From Laburnicola sp. R22_1 (lineage: Eukaryota; Ascomycota; Dothideomycetes; Pleosporales; Didymosphaeriaceae), in the NCBI GenBank assembly GCA_014281115.1, contig JACONQ010000012.1:2542001-2606000 (forward strand): a stretch of 64,000 nucleotides of DNA. The letters run 5' to 3'. Of the stretch, positions 21,640-33,000 are shown piece after piece. Within the stretch, counting starts at the first letter, position 1, and every line of letters begins with the position of its first letter. The notes beneath the pieces were generated by a model. That model was given only the letters and a program-made list of their open reading frames with translations. It was not told where the DNA came from and did no database searches. The translations under genes were made by a program, and so were the position numbers.

Positions 21640-22469
21640 AACCTAAGATTCCGAGCCTGCCACGAAACACACAGCATGCATCTCCCCATCTCCCCACCTC
21701 CATCCCATCCATCATCTCATTGACAGGCACCCTGCGCCAACCGTATAACCCAAGCCGGCGCATTCTAACATCGCTTGGAACATGTTCTGCAGCCTGGAAA
21801 AATGCCAGAGGATGCAACCAGACGCGACGCTGGCTAGTTGAGGCGATTCTTTAACGCACTGCTTTTAGTGGGGTAGGAAGTAATAATTCGGTTGTGGTAC
21901 ATATAAGAATTCGCAGCTTCCCGCTAGCGTCGAGTCCACCTGCAACCCTGCCGTTCGCGTCGCGTCTCGGTGCCACTGCTGAACCAGCTCGAATGGAAGG
22001 ATATTAAAGTGTGGGAGCATATCGCAAAACCGACAATGGGGTAATTTTGAGGTATTCATTGTGCTGATTTGGCCATAGTCGAAACGAAGTGTGGTTTGGT
22101 AGAAGAACTGTCGGTAGAGGAGGGAACAGGATCAGAAAAGGGTACCGGCGTTAAGTCCGGGCTGCCTTCGACCTTAACTCCGGGGGCTGTCCCGTCCCGC
22201 CCGTCGGCGGCTGGGTTGGCCTCACCAACACCAACTGGCAGAGCAATGCCGGGCAGAACACCGTCAACCAAAGATATATACAATAAGTAGTATAGTGGGG
22301 TTTAGAGCAGATCCTTGATTTTAGCGTCGAATTGAACTGGACTCTTAGCAGTTGGGGGGTTTGGGGTAATCGGCAGGAAGGGTGGTAACACATAGTAATT
22401 GAAGTTGCTATCCTACTCTATAGGGTCCTATCCTAGTACTAGTTATACTGCTCACAAGGCACCACAATC
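21640..22469. other. Intergenic, nothing conserved seen
   Basis: Short frames only (for example 22056-22283 minus, proline/serine-rich). It holds the 3' side of the protease-fold gene. No terminal repeats noted. Confidence 0.35.
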
Positions 22470-24344
22470 CTACTCAAATACCGGAAGCGTTGGCGTAACA
22501 ATCTCTGCGTCGAGGACATCTTCGATATCCTTCAGTACGAGGTGAATCGGCGTCATATACGCCATTCCGGTTGGCCCGGCTCCAAATAAAAGCCCAGCCC
22601 ATCGCCCAGCGCGAATTTTATCGTTGAAGAGTACTACACTTCCAGAATCACCGCCTTGCGCGGTTGGTGTCTCCCGAGCGGTATAGTTCTGCGTCATTCC
22701 CCAGCAATATCCTGGGTTAGACGGCGAGAAGCCGTATTTCTCCGCTACGCTACCTTGTCTGATGGTGTTTACTAGGCTTTTCGCCCCGTTTAACTCGCCA
22801 AAGACCCAACCACTTGTTCTACCCCGAAATCCCACCTGTACATCGGCTTCCCAGGGATTGACAATTTCAAATTCTGAGGTGGCAGCCCCGGGGAGGAGAT
22901 GCGTTGTAACCCCCTTTCGAATAGCGTCTCTACTCAGCTCGGCTGGGGCTTGAAAATCGTTTTCACACTCGAATGCGGTGTTCATTTCGATGATCGCCCA
23001 ATCCAAAATGAAATTTTCCGGGGCCGTCTTCGGGGATTCGGCAACCGTCCTTCTCCCCGATGCCGCCTCAACCCACCCAATGTTACGGTTCCAGCCTTCC
23101 GCGTGGGCGAGATCTCTGCTCAGTTCCTCAAAATATGCTTCAGCGCTGGCGATCCTCCTTTTGAAGTCCGCCTGCTTTTTTTCTGTGCCTTCAACGGACG
23201 AGAGGAAATCCAGACGTTCGCGCATCCCGTTTGGATTGTTTAGGCTATCGAGCATAATGCTCATATTGGTGTAAATCTCCTCCAAGTACTGACGATGATC
23301 GTCGTCGGATGGGGAAGTCATCCATGGCCGGTATTGCTTCTTTTCGTGGAAGAGATCGAGTGCGGCTTTCGTGTCTGCTCTTTCCCCCTTAACTGCAACG
23401 TGGTGGTTGGTCAGGCCGTACGTCTTGACCTTGGTTCCACCTCTTCGCATCAGCTGCATGAACCCCCCTAGGGTTCCCCCACCACGAGTCTCCTCTTCGC
23501 CCAAAGATGCACCCATAACTGGCGGATCTTTGTAGGCCTCTTTTGTGACCGCACAATCTCCATTCAGCTCCCATGTCGTGCGGTGCATGATTTCTACTTT
23601 AACGCCGGCGATGTTTTCTAACTCGCGAATCCCACTTTCCCACCAGAAACCCTCTTCGGATTCGGCAGTGCCAATTATGAGGGTAACGGGGCATTCTTCT
23701 GGGGAGGCACTCGTCCCCCTTCGGATTAAATCCATTGTGGTCCAACTGCGTCGACGTTCGTCTAGGTAATTTATGACTTTGAGGGACAACTCGTGCCATC
23801 CCTGAATGACTTCCATATCATTCGGCCTTAGAGGCACGTCTCGCGTTCGCCAATAATTATCGATGTCCATGATCTCGATTTCAATATCCACCAGGCCGGC
23901 CTCCCAGCAGTGTCGGTTTATGTTCCTCAGCAGCGTTCTCCTTGTTGTGGACGGTTTGTCCGAAATATCCGCGAAAACCATCAGTGTAATTGGTGCGGCG
24001 CTCGGGTCTTCGCCACTATGATATCTTCTAACAAGTTGCGGAACCTCGCATTCCTCTACTGCCAACGCAGTGGCGACATCTCTGATCGATCGAAGGAACT
24101 CGCGAACATTCAGCAAGCCTGCTGGTTGCTCCACGATACGGGATTCTACAGGTAGGCTTAATAGCCTTCCAGTGCCTATTCTGTACGGCTCGAAGCGCGT
24201 ATCGGGTACGAAGAGGGGTGGTGGGACGTTGTCAGTTGCCATCGCGGCGTAATAGGGGACGTGAAGGAGAACTCGGGCGGTGGAGGGTAGCAACGAAACT
24301 CGGGCGGTGCGGACGCGAAGCGGATGTGCACTTTTCGACGGCAT
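22470..24344 (-). CDS. Trypsin-fold serine peptidase-like protein, intact
   Basis: An uninterrupted 624-codon frame. The C-terminal half is a chymotrypsin-like fold with a complete triad: His in LTNHHVAV (about 314/315), Asp in FILDWAIIEM (448) and Ser in QGGDSGSVV (567). The N-terminal half has two similar alpha/beta modules (about 117-160, starting PITLMVFADI, and 218-255, starting CPVTLIIGTA), which look like a tandem duplication. There is no signal peptide, so it is probably cytosolic. An alternative start at residue 35 (ATG at about 24242) would remove a basic leader. Cytosolic trypsin-like domains occur in fungal NLR and other conflict proteins; this link is an inference supported only by the HET and ankyrin genes nearby. 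No RIP-like damage and no intron needed. Confidence 0.85.
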   Translation of the reverse strand: MPSKSAHPLRVRTARVSLLPSTARVLLHVPYYAAMATDNVPPPLFVPDTRFEPYRIGTGRLLSLPVESRIVEQPAGLLNVREFLRSIRDVATALAVEECEVPQLVRRYHSGEDPSAAPITLMVFADISDKPSTTRRTLLRNINRHCWEAGLVDIEIEIMDIDNYWRTRDVPLRPNDMEVIQGWHELSLKVINYLDERRRSWTTMDLIRRGTSASPEECPVTLIIGTAESEEGFWWESGIRELENIAGVKVEIMHRTTWELNGDCAVTKEAYKDPPVMGASLGEEETRGGGTLGGFMQLMRRGGTKVKTYGLTNHHVAVKGERADTKAALDLFHEKKQYRPWMTSPSDDDHRQYLEEIYTNMSIMLDSLNNPNGMRERLDFLSSVEGTEKKQADFKRRIASAEAYFEELSRDLAHAEGWNRNIGWVEAASGRRTVAESPKTAPENFILDWAIIEMNTAFECENDFQAPAELSRDAIRKGVTTHLLPGAATSEFEIVNPWEADVQVGFRGRTSGWVFGELNGAKSLVNTIRQGSVAEKYGFSPSNPGYCWGMTQNYTARETPTAQGGDSGSVVLFNDKIRAGRWAGLLFGAGPTGMAYMTPIHLVLKDIEDVLDAEIVTPTLPVFE

Positions 24345-26085
24345 GGACTTTTATCTATGATTGGGTTCTAAAAACGCACTTAGTCAGGTAGCACGCAAGC
24401 ATAGATAAAGAGTATCAACCATGGCGCAGAGCTGCTCTGAACCAAGGAACGGGAAAATTGCGAATGGAGGCGGTCCGCTGGATGCGATTGGTGGACGAAA
24501 CTTCGATGGTGTTGCGGTTCGATTTGTGGATGCGCGACAATGTTGCAGTGGACGCGTAGGTGAATGGAAAGGCTGCGCATGCGCGAACGCTAACTCTCAA
24601 TCACATGGGACATGGCTTCCGACATAGCAAAAGTACGGCTACATGGACGTAACTTCCAACCATAAAGGGACTTCAGGCATCTCGAATATACAACTGCAGG
24701 ACGAACTTTCGAATTCATTTTGCCATTCATTCAGCCTCTGCCATACCTATCCAGGGGAACGCAAAATCCTCTCTTTCCAACGTTTTGCCCTCGCGATATC
24801 CGGCCAGGCACTTTCACAGGTGCGATCACATGCTATCATCGGACTAATCGCGCAGAGGCTTCTGGCACTTGAACCATGGTCCAAACCATGACTCATCCAT
24901 CTCTCGCCCAAAAAGAAAAAATCAAACATTGGGTACACCCCGCCAGGTCTTCGCGATACCGATACATTGCCGGATGCCAAGTGAATCTACGGACACCGTT
25001 GGACGTGGTGGGAGGTGCGCGCTGCCCATCCGACGTATGCCGGCCGTTGCCTGCTGCGGGGTCGCTGGGGCTGCTGCATCTCCTTATTGGAGGCTTTGCG
25101 GAGACGTCTGCAAACCTCAACATGAGCGCATCGAGCGCTGCTGTGAAGCGTATCCGAGGACGTCATTTTTGTCGCGCTTCAGACCCAGCGTCATTGGGGT
25201 CGAAAGGAAATGGTATACGACGGTAGTGGAAAGGACAGGCGCGGGAAGTGGCACCGCTATGTAATCTTGCATCCACAGGCAGGTTGCAAGTTGGTAGAGG
25301 GAAGGGATAGCAGAGAAAAATAAAGACAGCAAGCCGTGTATGGGGCCTTGCGATGGGCTGCCGATATGTAATGGATACATTCATGGTCCCGCCAAGGCGC
25401 AATAGGTTTGTTTTGGCCATGACGGCGTTGCCTCGTTAACAAACACGCTTGTCTAGATTTAGCTAAGCCAATGGAGAAAGGACATGGTGATCTTTTTCGC
25501 CTCACAACCTCGTCAAAAAGAGCTGCCCCTTCTGTTTTCAGTTCGCAAGAAGTAGTGGCTCACAAGTGTGTATATTGCGCTAATTCAGCGAAAATGGCAT
25601 GTTCCAATACACAAAGAGCAGCGTCTGGTCTGTCAGCCAGTCCATGACAACCAAAATACTGTTCGTCTTTCTCTTATTTGCGTTGTAGCTCAGGGTCTTC
25701 GCATCAGTTGTACGCCATAGCGCTCAAGGCAAAAGTTAGAATCAGCAGCTTCTACCGACATTGGAAAGCATCATGTCGTGTAGTGATGCAGTTGTACAAG
25801 TACGTAGCCAACGGCTCCTTACATGTGCACTGCAATTGTCAATATTTCGATTCAGTCTCTGCAAATGCTGGTTCGTTTACCTCATCAAAGGTCACAAACA
25901 TGCCTGAGCTGTGTATTGGCCAAGTGTGGAATCCGTTTTCCCGCGGTGGAGCCGGTTTCGGACCCCTGCTATTTTTGGTATTTCGTCTGGTCGTGGCTGC
26001 CTATGTCTCCACGCCATCAGTGGCGCCAATATCTACCCTGAACCCTCTCTTCATAAACATACAACAAATCAAACTTTCCTCACAA
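24345..26085. other. Upstream and intergenic DNA without a clear gene
   Basis: Balanced base composition with many short frames on both strands. None shows a domain. A spliced gene could be hidden here, but I could not trace conserved exons. Confidence 0.3.
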
Positions 26086-26180
26086 GGTCTGTGCCGGAGA
26101 GGGTCGGCCGTCCTCCCTGCTAGCTTCATCGGAGGCGTTCGTCGATCTCTGACGACGCTGAAGGGCAAATTTTGAACATG
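26086..26180 (+). repeat. Dispersed repeat R1, copy 1
   Basis: Contains CCGGAGAGGGTCGGCCGTCC followed by TCCCTGCTAGC and, downstream, GGCAAATTTTG. Related copies lie at 28346-28412, 29343-29400 and 34485-34540. Confidence 0.6.
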
Positions 26181-26321
26181 TGCTTCCATTTAAAGCATTC
26201 TCGAAGCTTCGCCGTGGCAAAGCACCAGGATATATACTCATGTGAATCCCCGCCCTCTACAAAGTAGAGAGAATAATAAATATAGGATAGGAAATGATAT
26301 TAATATGAACGTTCCAAGGCG

Positions 26322-26770
26322 TCAGGATATATCAAGTTCAACTTTGCATCTCCACACCCTTCTCGTTCTAACACCAATGCTTATTATATTCCCTGATACT
26401 GCCGAGCATGACGGCCGATACTCTAAGTGTAGCCACACTAAGTTCTCTGAATTATGTGTTATCCATACACCATCTGCGCTTAAAGCGAGTCCTTGATACT
26501 GAGGACTGCAAGGCTCCGGAATAGTAGGAAGTGTGACTAAACCTGGCAGCGCACTAACGTCGATGGTGCCAATTTCAGTGTGAATATATAAGCCAGAGAT
26601 GTCAAATGAGATGCGGTTAAGTACCTTGCCAATAGTGAGCGTCTGGAGGCACGTGCCGCTTCTTGCATCCCAGGTCTTGACCGTCTTGTCGCGCGACGCC
26701 GACGCGACCAGGGCCGAGTTGGGCGAGAAGGCTACCGAGTAGACGGAGTGGTTCTCGCTACGTAGTGAGG
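26322..26770 (-). pseudogene. C-terminal WD40 fragment of an NLR-type protein
   Basis: The minus-strand frame opens inside a WD40 repeat (SVYSVAFSPNSALVASASRD, then KTVKTWDARSGTCLQTL). It continues into the C-terminal cap typical of fungal NACHT-WD40 proteins (segments RISFDISGLYIHTEIGTIDV and WLHLEYRPSCSAV) and ends at 26322. Only the last repeat and cap remain. The upstream repeats and NACHT domain are absent, and the fragment starts directly behind the stop codon of the membrane-protein gene. It is a 5'-truncated relic of a heterokaryon-incompatibility-like receptor. Confidence 0.75.
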
Positions 26771-26779
26771 GGTGTGAAA

Positions 26780-28102
26780 TCAATACTCCCTAGCTTCATC
26801 TCCGCCCGACCTAACGATCTCGGACGAACTGGGGGTTGAGACATCGCGGGATATCCTGGCCTGCCTTGCGTCCTGTTCTCTTTCCTCCCGACCATCTCCA
26901 TTTAACCAAACAAGAAAAAGCGTCTTAAAACCCTGAAGTATCCCACCAACACTGACGATCAGTGGAATCAGCTGGCCCACAGGAGTCAAGTCGTTGACAC
27001 CGGTAATGTTATTCCAATGTAGCACAAGTTCAACCAATAGAATATAGTAGACTAGGTATATCGCACGGAATGGTGATATGATAAGTTTCTTGATGTGTTT
27101 TACGCTGTAGTGGAAACAAGCTCCAGCACAGAAACACAGGGATGAAAAAACAAAAACGGATATTAAGCAGAGGAGATTGAATTTTTGCCGCCGAGCTGTA
27201 CGAGTCTCTGCTTCATTGGGTGTGTTAGAGACGGTAGCGGAAGGGTCGGAGGAAGAACGCTCGATCGAAGGATCTGGGATCGTGATGGGAATGGATGAGG
27301 ATCGAGAGGTGTTTCTATTCACTGAGTCCATAGGGACGTCTGTGTTAGGGGTTTCTGAACTTAGGCCCGTAAGCTCCGGATCGCGCCGAAGAGAACCACC
27401 AGTTCTGGAGGGTGTCCGCGATGACGATTGCGTATTAAAGATTTCGGTACGTTCTTGAGGTGCTGCCGGATTGCCTTCTAGATCAGCCTCTTCTTTTTGA
27501 CTCCTCATGGTCGCCCATGTTGGTCTTGAGGTAAGCCGCGCCCCTGGCATATCGTCGTCATGTTTGCTGACTACGTTATCTTCTTAGTTGCTATTTCATA
27601 TAGAATGCGTTGTTTATGAAGCATCCAACGGGCACACACCTTTTTCCTTCGCTGTCTCCTGAATATTGGTCTTGCGCTTACTTTCCGCATACAGTTCTTT
27701 CATCATCCTGTACCCTTCATATTTCTCAGGCTCAGGGTCCAGGACCCAAGCAAACCACTCTTTTCGACCCAGTTTGGGCTTCCAAATCTCAGCCGGTATC
27801 TTCTTTGAAGCCAGAAGTACAGCCCCCAATAAATAAAGACAGGCTACAAAACCGACTAGCCCTTGCAGCCCTTCTTTAACAAGCCAGCATGTATACCAAA
27901 TTAAATGTAAAATTCGCAGCCAGCCCCGCAGACGCACTTTTGCAAAGAAAAACCCCATCGGCGTACACGGGTACGGTGGCAGCGAAAATATACCCTTCCA
28001 CCAGAACCATGCTGCGTACACGAGAGCCATGGATCGGAGAAACCAATTTACGAACGACATCAGCGTAGCCCGGGTGTCGTCTGAGGGTGCCCGATGGCTC
28101 AT
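26780..28102 (-). CDS. Multi-pass membrane protein, probably two exons
   Basis: Exon 1 (28102 to 27640) starts MSHRAPSDD and has hydrophobic segments such as WFLRSMALVYAAWFWW and EGLQGLVGFVACLYLLGAVL. Exon 2 (27543 to 26780) has a serine-rich linker and more membrane segments (FNLLCLISVFVFSSLCFCAG, AIYLVYYILLVELVLHW, VGQLIPLIVSVGGIL). I join them by an intron at 27544-27639: donor GTGTGT, acceptor CCAG, 96 bp, phase 1. The intron contains in-frame stops and removing it keeps the frame. The frame is also open upstream of 28102 to 28591, but that part contains the R1 repeat, so the shorter start is preferred. Function unknown. The splice model is an inference; two separate genes remain possible. 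Confidence 0.6.
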
Positions 28103-28345
28103 GGAGACGCCGAGCTGCGCGAGAGCCTCGACGAGGTGGGAATGCGAAATGCGAAGGAGGAGCTGGGAAGAATTGAAAGAGAATATGCGCCCGGCTACCC
28201 TGCCTGAGTAATTTATCAGCCATGCACTTTTTCTGAGAGGCTGGCGTGGCTGATTGCACAGCCCACAGCGTGGCGCGGTAAGGCTGACATGTGGGGTTAG
28301 CCGAAGGCGATTTTGCAATACACCAAACTGAAGAGACGAACACCT

Positions 28346-28412
28346 TGGTGACGCTAGCAGGGAGGACGGCCGAGCCGCACCGGCCAGGGGGTTTGTTTCG
28401 AGAAGGCAAATT
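28346..28412 (-). repeat. Dispersed repeat R1, copy 2
   Basis: GCTAGCAGGGAGGACGGCCG followed by AGCCGCACCGG, then GGCAAATTTTG. The first part is inverted relative to copy 1. Confidence 0.6.
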
Positions 28413-28740
28413 TTGTACGTATTTGCTGGAGACTTCAGTTGACCGGTGGCATATTCAAAGTTGAGTTGCATAGAGGCCTGCACGTGGCCCGGTTGTGCCG
28501 AATTTAGCTCCCGCTCCCCTTCCAGGATTAATTTAGCATTAGCCAAAAGGTGCCTTCTTAAGCGAGAATTGCGGGGCTGAGCTGACTGCATATAGAACTG
28601 GCATGCGGTGTTCCAACCATTGCTGGCGCTTTCAGCTACGGGCTACCTCTGCATATGTTGACGTGGTCGCTGAGTCTACCAGTAAAACGGATACGGCACT
28701 CGCGCCGATACGGTGCGCTGAGAGATGTCTGGCGCTAGTC

Positions 28741-28836
28741 TTCTTAAGCGAGGCTGCGGGGCTGAGCAGACATTCACCGGTCTGGAGGGGTCGGCACGTC
28801 CGCTATTGCGCGTTCGACGGCTTGATCCGTTCAGCT
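28741..28836 (+). repeat. Left arm of a long inverted repeat
   Basis: About 95 bp pairing with 28973-29066. The core 28760-28818 is a perfect 59-bp complement of 28991-29049. The loop is about 135 bp. Confidence 0.88.
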
Positions 28837-28972
28837 GATATGCCATGCTGCAAGATAACTTCCAGCTTTGTGATCTAATAGGTAGATTTAAAGGTTGCTT
28901 CAATGTCACAGTGCCAAAGCAATAAAGTTTTTCCAAGCCCCTATCACTATCACGCAGTTGGCTAATAGCATG

Positions 28973-29066
28973 AGCCGAACAGATCAAGCTGTCGAACGCG
29001 CAATAGCGGACGTGCCGACCCCTCCAGACCGGTGAATGTCTGCTCAGCCTTGCGGCCTCGCTTAAG
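28973..29066 (-). repeat. Right arm of a long inverted repeat
   Basis: Complement of 28741-28836, with a perfect 59-bp core. A further inverted pair (about 28490-28530 with 29107-29150) surrounds it. Confidence 0.88.
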
Positions 29067-30081
29067 CAGGCAAATTTTGACTATTGTACAGTAGCTTCAG
29101 AATCTCTTGGAAGAGAGCGGGAGCTAAATTTGGCGCAACTAGGCCGGGGTGTCCGGAATTAATTCCCGTGGTGGGGTCCGCTCCAGGCGCTGTCGCTTCC
29201 GAGATCTAACTTATCACGGCATAGCGTGGTAGGATGCGAAACTCATGGTGCGTGCGACACCGCCTGGAAGTTCTTGGTGGCAACTACGCACACATATACT
29301 CCATTATTATTCTTTAGAACGTCCAACGCCTCTCGCACAAAGTTGTGTACCGGAGCGGGTCGGCCGCCCTCCCTGCTAACGGTGGCAAGCGTCACTTGTC
29401 GTAGATATCGCCACATGAGCTATCTAAGTACATGTTACAAATTTGCAAGTATCGTTAAGGAGAATACAAATTGTGGCACCAGATTTTCCTCTTTAGGAAT
29501 ATCTAATCAGATATTTGGTGGTGAAAAGGAACCCTTAATAACCAAAGGACGGCTGCCTTATCAGCAAGAAAAGCTGTAGCCTAAGAGGCATTATTCAGCT
29601 TCTCTCAGCTTCGTGATTATACTATTTCTCTCTACAAAAGTTTTTAACGTTCCGCAAGCATATATGCTTGACTGAGTCTGCTCACTTTTATAGTATTTTC
29701 TCTTAAAGTATTGAAGTATTTGAGAATATGGTCGATCGAGGGAGGAACCGTGCGAGCTCAGGGTAGCTTGATGAAGGCCTTCTAGGCTGATTCTGCGCCC
29801 CACTCTGAGGCTGAGCCATCATATTGCTTTTTCCCTGCCTTAGCCAACTCACCTAGCTGTTTATAAGCTCCACCGGAGGACGTAGGTTTCAATAGACACT
29901 CTTGCATCCTGTTGTCAGTTGTTACCACTTTTGCTCCTCAAAAACCTTTGTATGCGTGCGTCTGATTATTTTCTTTGATGTACGCAGTTCTCAGCCACTA
30001 GTGACATGGTATCCGAATCCCCCGCTTTCTTAGCCTTACAACCTTAGAGCTTATGCTTAAGCAGTTCTATGTGCAATATAG
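29067..30081. other. Intergenic upstream of the HET gene
   Basis: Contains dispersed repeat R1 at 29343-29400 and short frames only. No promoter element stands out. Confidence 0.35.
29343..29400 (+). repeat. Dispersed repeat R1, copy 3
   Basis: CCGGAGCGGGTCGGCCGCCC, TCCCTGCTAAC, then GGTGGCAAGCGTCACTTG. The inverted form at 34485-34540 shares the CGCTTGCCACCG segment. Confidence 0.65.
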
Positions 30082-33000
30082 ATGGAGATCTTTACGTACG
30101 AACCGATTAATATCGAACGCCCCTTATTGCGGCTGTTGCGACTTCTGAAAGGCGAAGTGCCTGATGACATCGAGTGCGAGCTTTTTCAAGCCTACCTAGA
30201 CGGCGATGACCTAATACCTTATCATGCTGTATCTTACACGTGGGGCGGCGCGGAAATGTCTTCAGCTGTGACGGTCAATGGAAGGACGTTTGGTGTAACA
30301 GAAAACCTGTACTTGGCGCTTCAATACCTCCGCAGACGCGAAATGGACCAGGTACTTTGGGTAGATGCAATCTGCATCGATTAAGGTAACGAAAGAGAAC
30401 GAGGACACTAGGTCTAACAGATGGGTGATATATATTCTCGAGCCGAGGAAGTAGTCGTGTGGCTGGGCCCAGCCACATACGAGACTAATGTTCTTATGGA
30501 TTCTCTCACGAAGCTAAAACACAAGAGTTTGGAGACCGCTGGTATGAAGTGGGATCTTGCCGATATACGCTGGGAGAATCTCTGGCTATCAGTCCAACCT
30601 GATCTAAGGTGCCGGTACACAGGTTTAACCACCTTGCAACGTAAAGGTCTTGAATTACTCTTGAGCCGGCCTTGGTTTAAAAGGGTGTGGATCTTGCAAG
30701 AAGTGGCCAATGCGAAAAGAGCCGTAGTATGCAGTGGTAACAGGTCCGTTCCAGCATATATCTTCGCCCTTGCTCCCTTGCTTCTACAAGCAAGTCCAGA
30801 GCGTCATTCTCAAGCCGTCTTAGATATTATGCCCGGACCCGTAAGAAAGAACTCGTGGTGGAGCGAGAAGAGAGATCTGTATACACTTTTGCTAAAGTTC
30901 AACGAAAGCGAAGCAAGTGACCCACGAGACATGGTCTACGCCTTGCTTGGCATTTCCTCAGACGCATTCGACGCGGATACCCTGCGTCCAGACTACACCA
31001 AAAACATCCAACACGTTATCCACGACACTGCTGCATTTTTATTCGGGTCATCAACCATGTCGAATAAGACAATGAAGGAGTTTTTACATGATATCTCTTC
31101 TAAAGATGAGTCATCCTTGCGCAAAATAATAAAAACGTGTACTGCAACTAAGGTAGCCGACTATCTCGAGCACCACAGAGAACAAGCCAAAGTCACAGAA
31201 GCGGTAGTAAAAGCTGCGGCCGCAAACGAGAAAAGTGGAAAAGAAGTGATGGAGCTTCTCCTGCAGCAGCGCGGAGCCGACGTCAAGATCACAGAAGCGG
31301 TGGTGAAAGCTGCAGCCGCAAACTCGAGCAGCGGTGAAAGCGTGATGGAGCTTCTCCTGCAAAAGCGATTAGAAGGAGTTGAGGTTACAGAAGGCCTGGT
31401 TGTAACGCTGGCAAGGTTGTTTAAAGCCCTCCATGTGGAGCTTCTCCTGCAGCAGCGCAGAGCCGACATCAAGATCACAGAAGCGGTGGTGAAAGCTGCA
31501 GCCGCAAACTCGAGCAGTGGGGAAAGCGTGATGAAGCTTCTCCTGCAAAAGCGATTAGAAGGAGTTGAGGTTACAGAAGGCCTGGTTGTAACGCTGGCAA
31601 GGTCGTTTAAAGCCCTCCATGTGGAGCTTCTCCTGCAGCAGCGCGGAGCCGACGTCAAGATCACAGAAGCGGTAGTAAAAGCTGCGGCCGCAAACGAGAA
31701 AAGTGGAAAAGACGTGATGGAGCTTCTCCTGCAGCAGCGCGGAGCCGACGTCAAGATCACAGAAGCGGTGGTGGAAGCTGCAGCCGCAAACGGGAAAAGT
31801 GGAAAAGACGTGATGGAGCTTCTCCTGCAGCAGCGCGGAGCCGACGTCAAGATCACAGAAGCGGTGGTGAAAGCTGCAGCCGCAAACTCGAGCAGCGGGG
31901 AAAGCGTGATGAAGCTTCTCCTGCAGCAGCGCGGAGCCGACATCAAGATCACAGAAGCGGTGGTGAAAGCTGCAGCCGCAAACTCGAGCAGCGGTGAAAG
32001 CGTGATGGAGGTTCTCCTGCAGAAGCGATCAGAAGGAGTTGAGGTTACAGAAGGCCTGGTTGTAACGCTGGCAAGGTCGTTTAAAGCCCTCTATGTGGAG
32101 CTTCTCCTGCAGCAGCGCGGAGCCGACGTCAAGATCACAGAAGCGGTGGTGAAAGCTGCAGCCGCAAACAGGACGAGCGGGGAAAGCGTAATGGAGCTTC
32201 TCCTGCAGCAGCGCGGAGCCGACGTCAAGATCACAGAAGCGGTGGTGGAAGCTGCAGCCGCAAACTGGACGAGCGGGGAAAGCGTGATGGAGCTTCTCCT
32301 GCAAAAGCGATTAGAAGGAGTTGAGGTTACAGAAGGCCTGGTTGTAACGCTGGCAAGGTTGTTTAAAGCCCTCCATGTGGAGCTTCTCCTGCAGCAGCGC
32401 GGAGCCGATATCAAGATCACAGAAGCGGTGGTGAAAGCTGCAGCCGCAAACTCGAGCAGTGGGGAAAGCGTGATGAAGCTTCTCCTGCAAAAGCGATCAG
32501 AAGGAGTTGAGGTTACAGAAGGCCTGGTTGTAACGCTGGCAAGGTCGTTTAAAGCCCTCCATGTGGAGCTTCTCCTGCAGCAGCGCGGAGCCGACGTCAA
32601 GATCACAGAAGCGGTAGTAAAAGCTGCGGCCGCAAACGAGAAAAGTGGAAAAGACGTGATGGAGCTTCTCCTGCAGCAGCGCGGAGCCGACGTTAAGATC
32701 ACAGAAGCGGTGGTGGAAGCTGCAGCCGCAAACTGGACGAGCGGGGAAAGCGTGATGGAGCTTCTCCTGCAAAAGCGATTAGAAGGAGTTGAGGTTACAG
32801 AAGGCCTGGTTGTAACGCTGGCAAGGTTGTTTAAAGCCCTCCATGTGGAGCTTCTCCTGCAGCAGCGCAGAGCCGACATTAAGATCACAGAAGCGGTGGT
32901 GAAAGCTGCAGCCGCAAACTGGACGAGCGGGGAAAGCGTAATGGAGCTTCTCCTGCAGCAGCGCGGAGCCGACATCAAGATCACAGAAGCGGTGGTGGAA

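Noticed and set aside
25678..26175. A 165-codon plus-strand frame
   Set aside because: Starts at a non-ATG codon, shows no domain and its last part is the dispersed R1 repeat.
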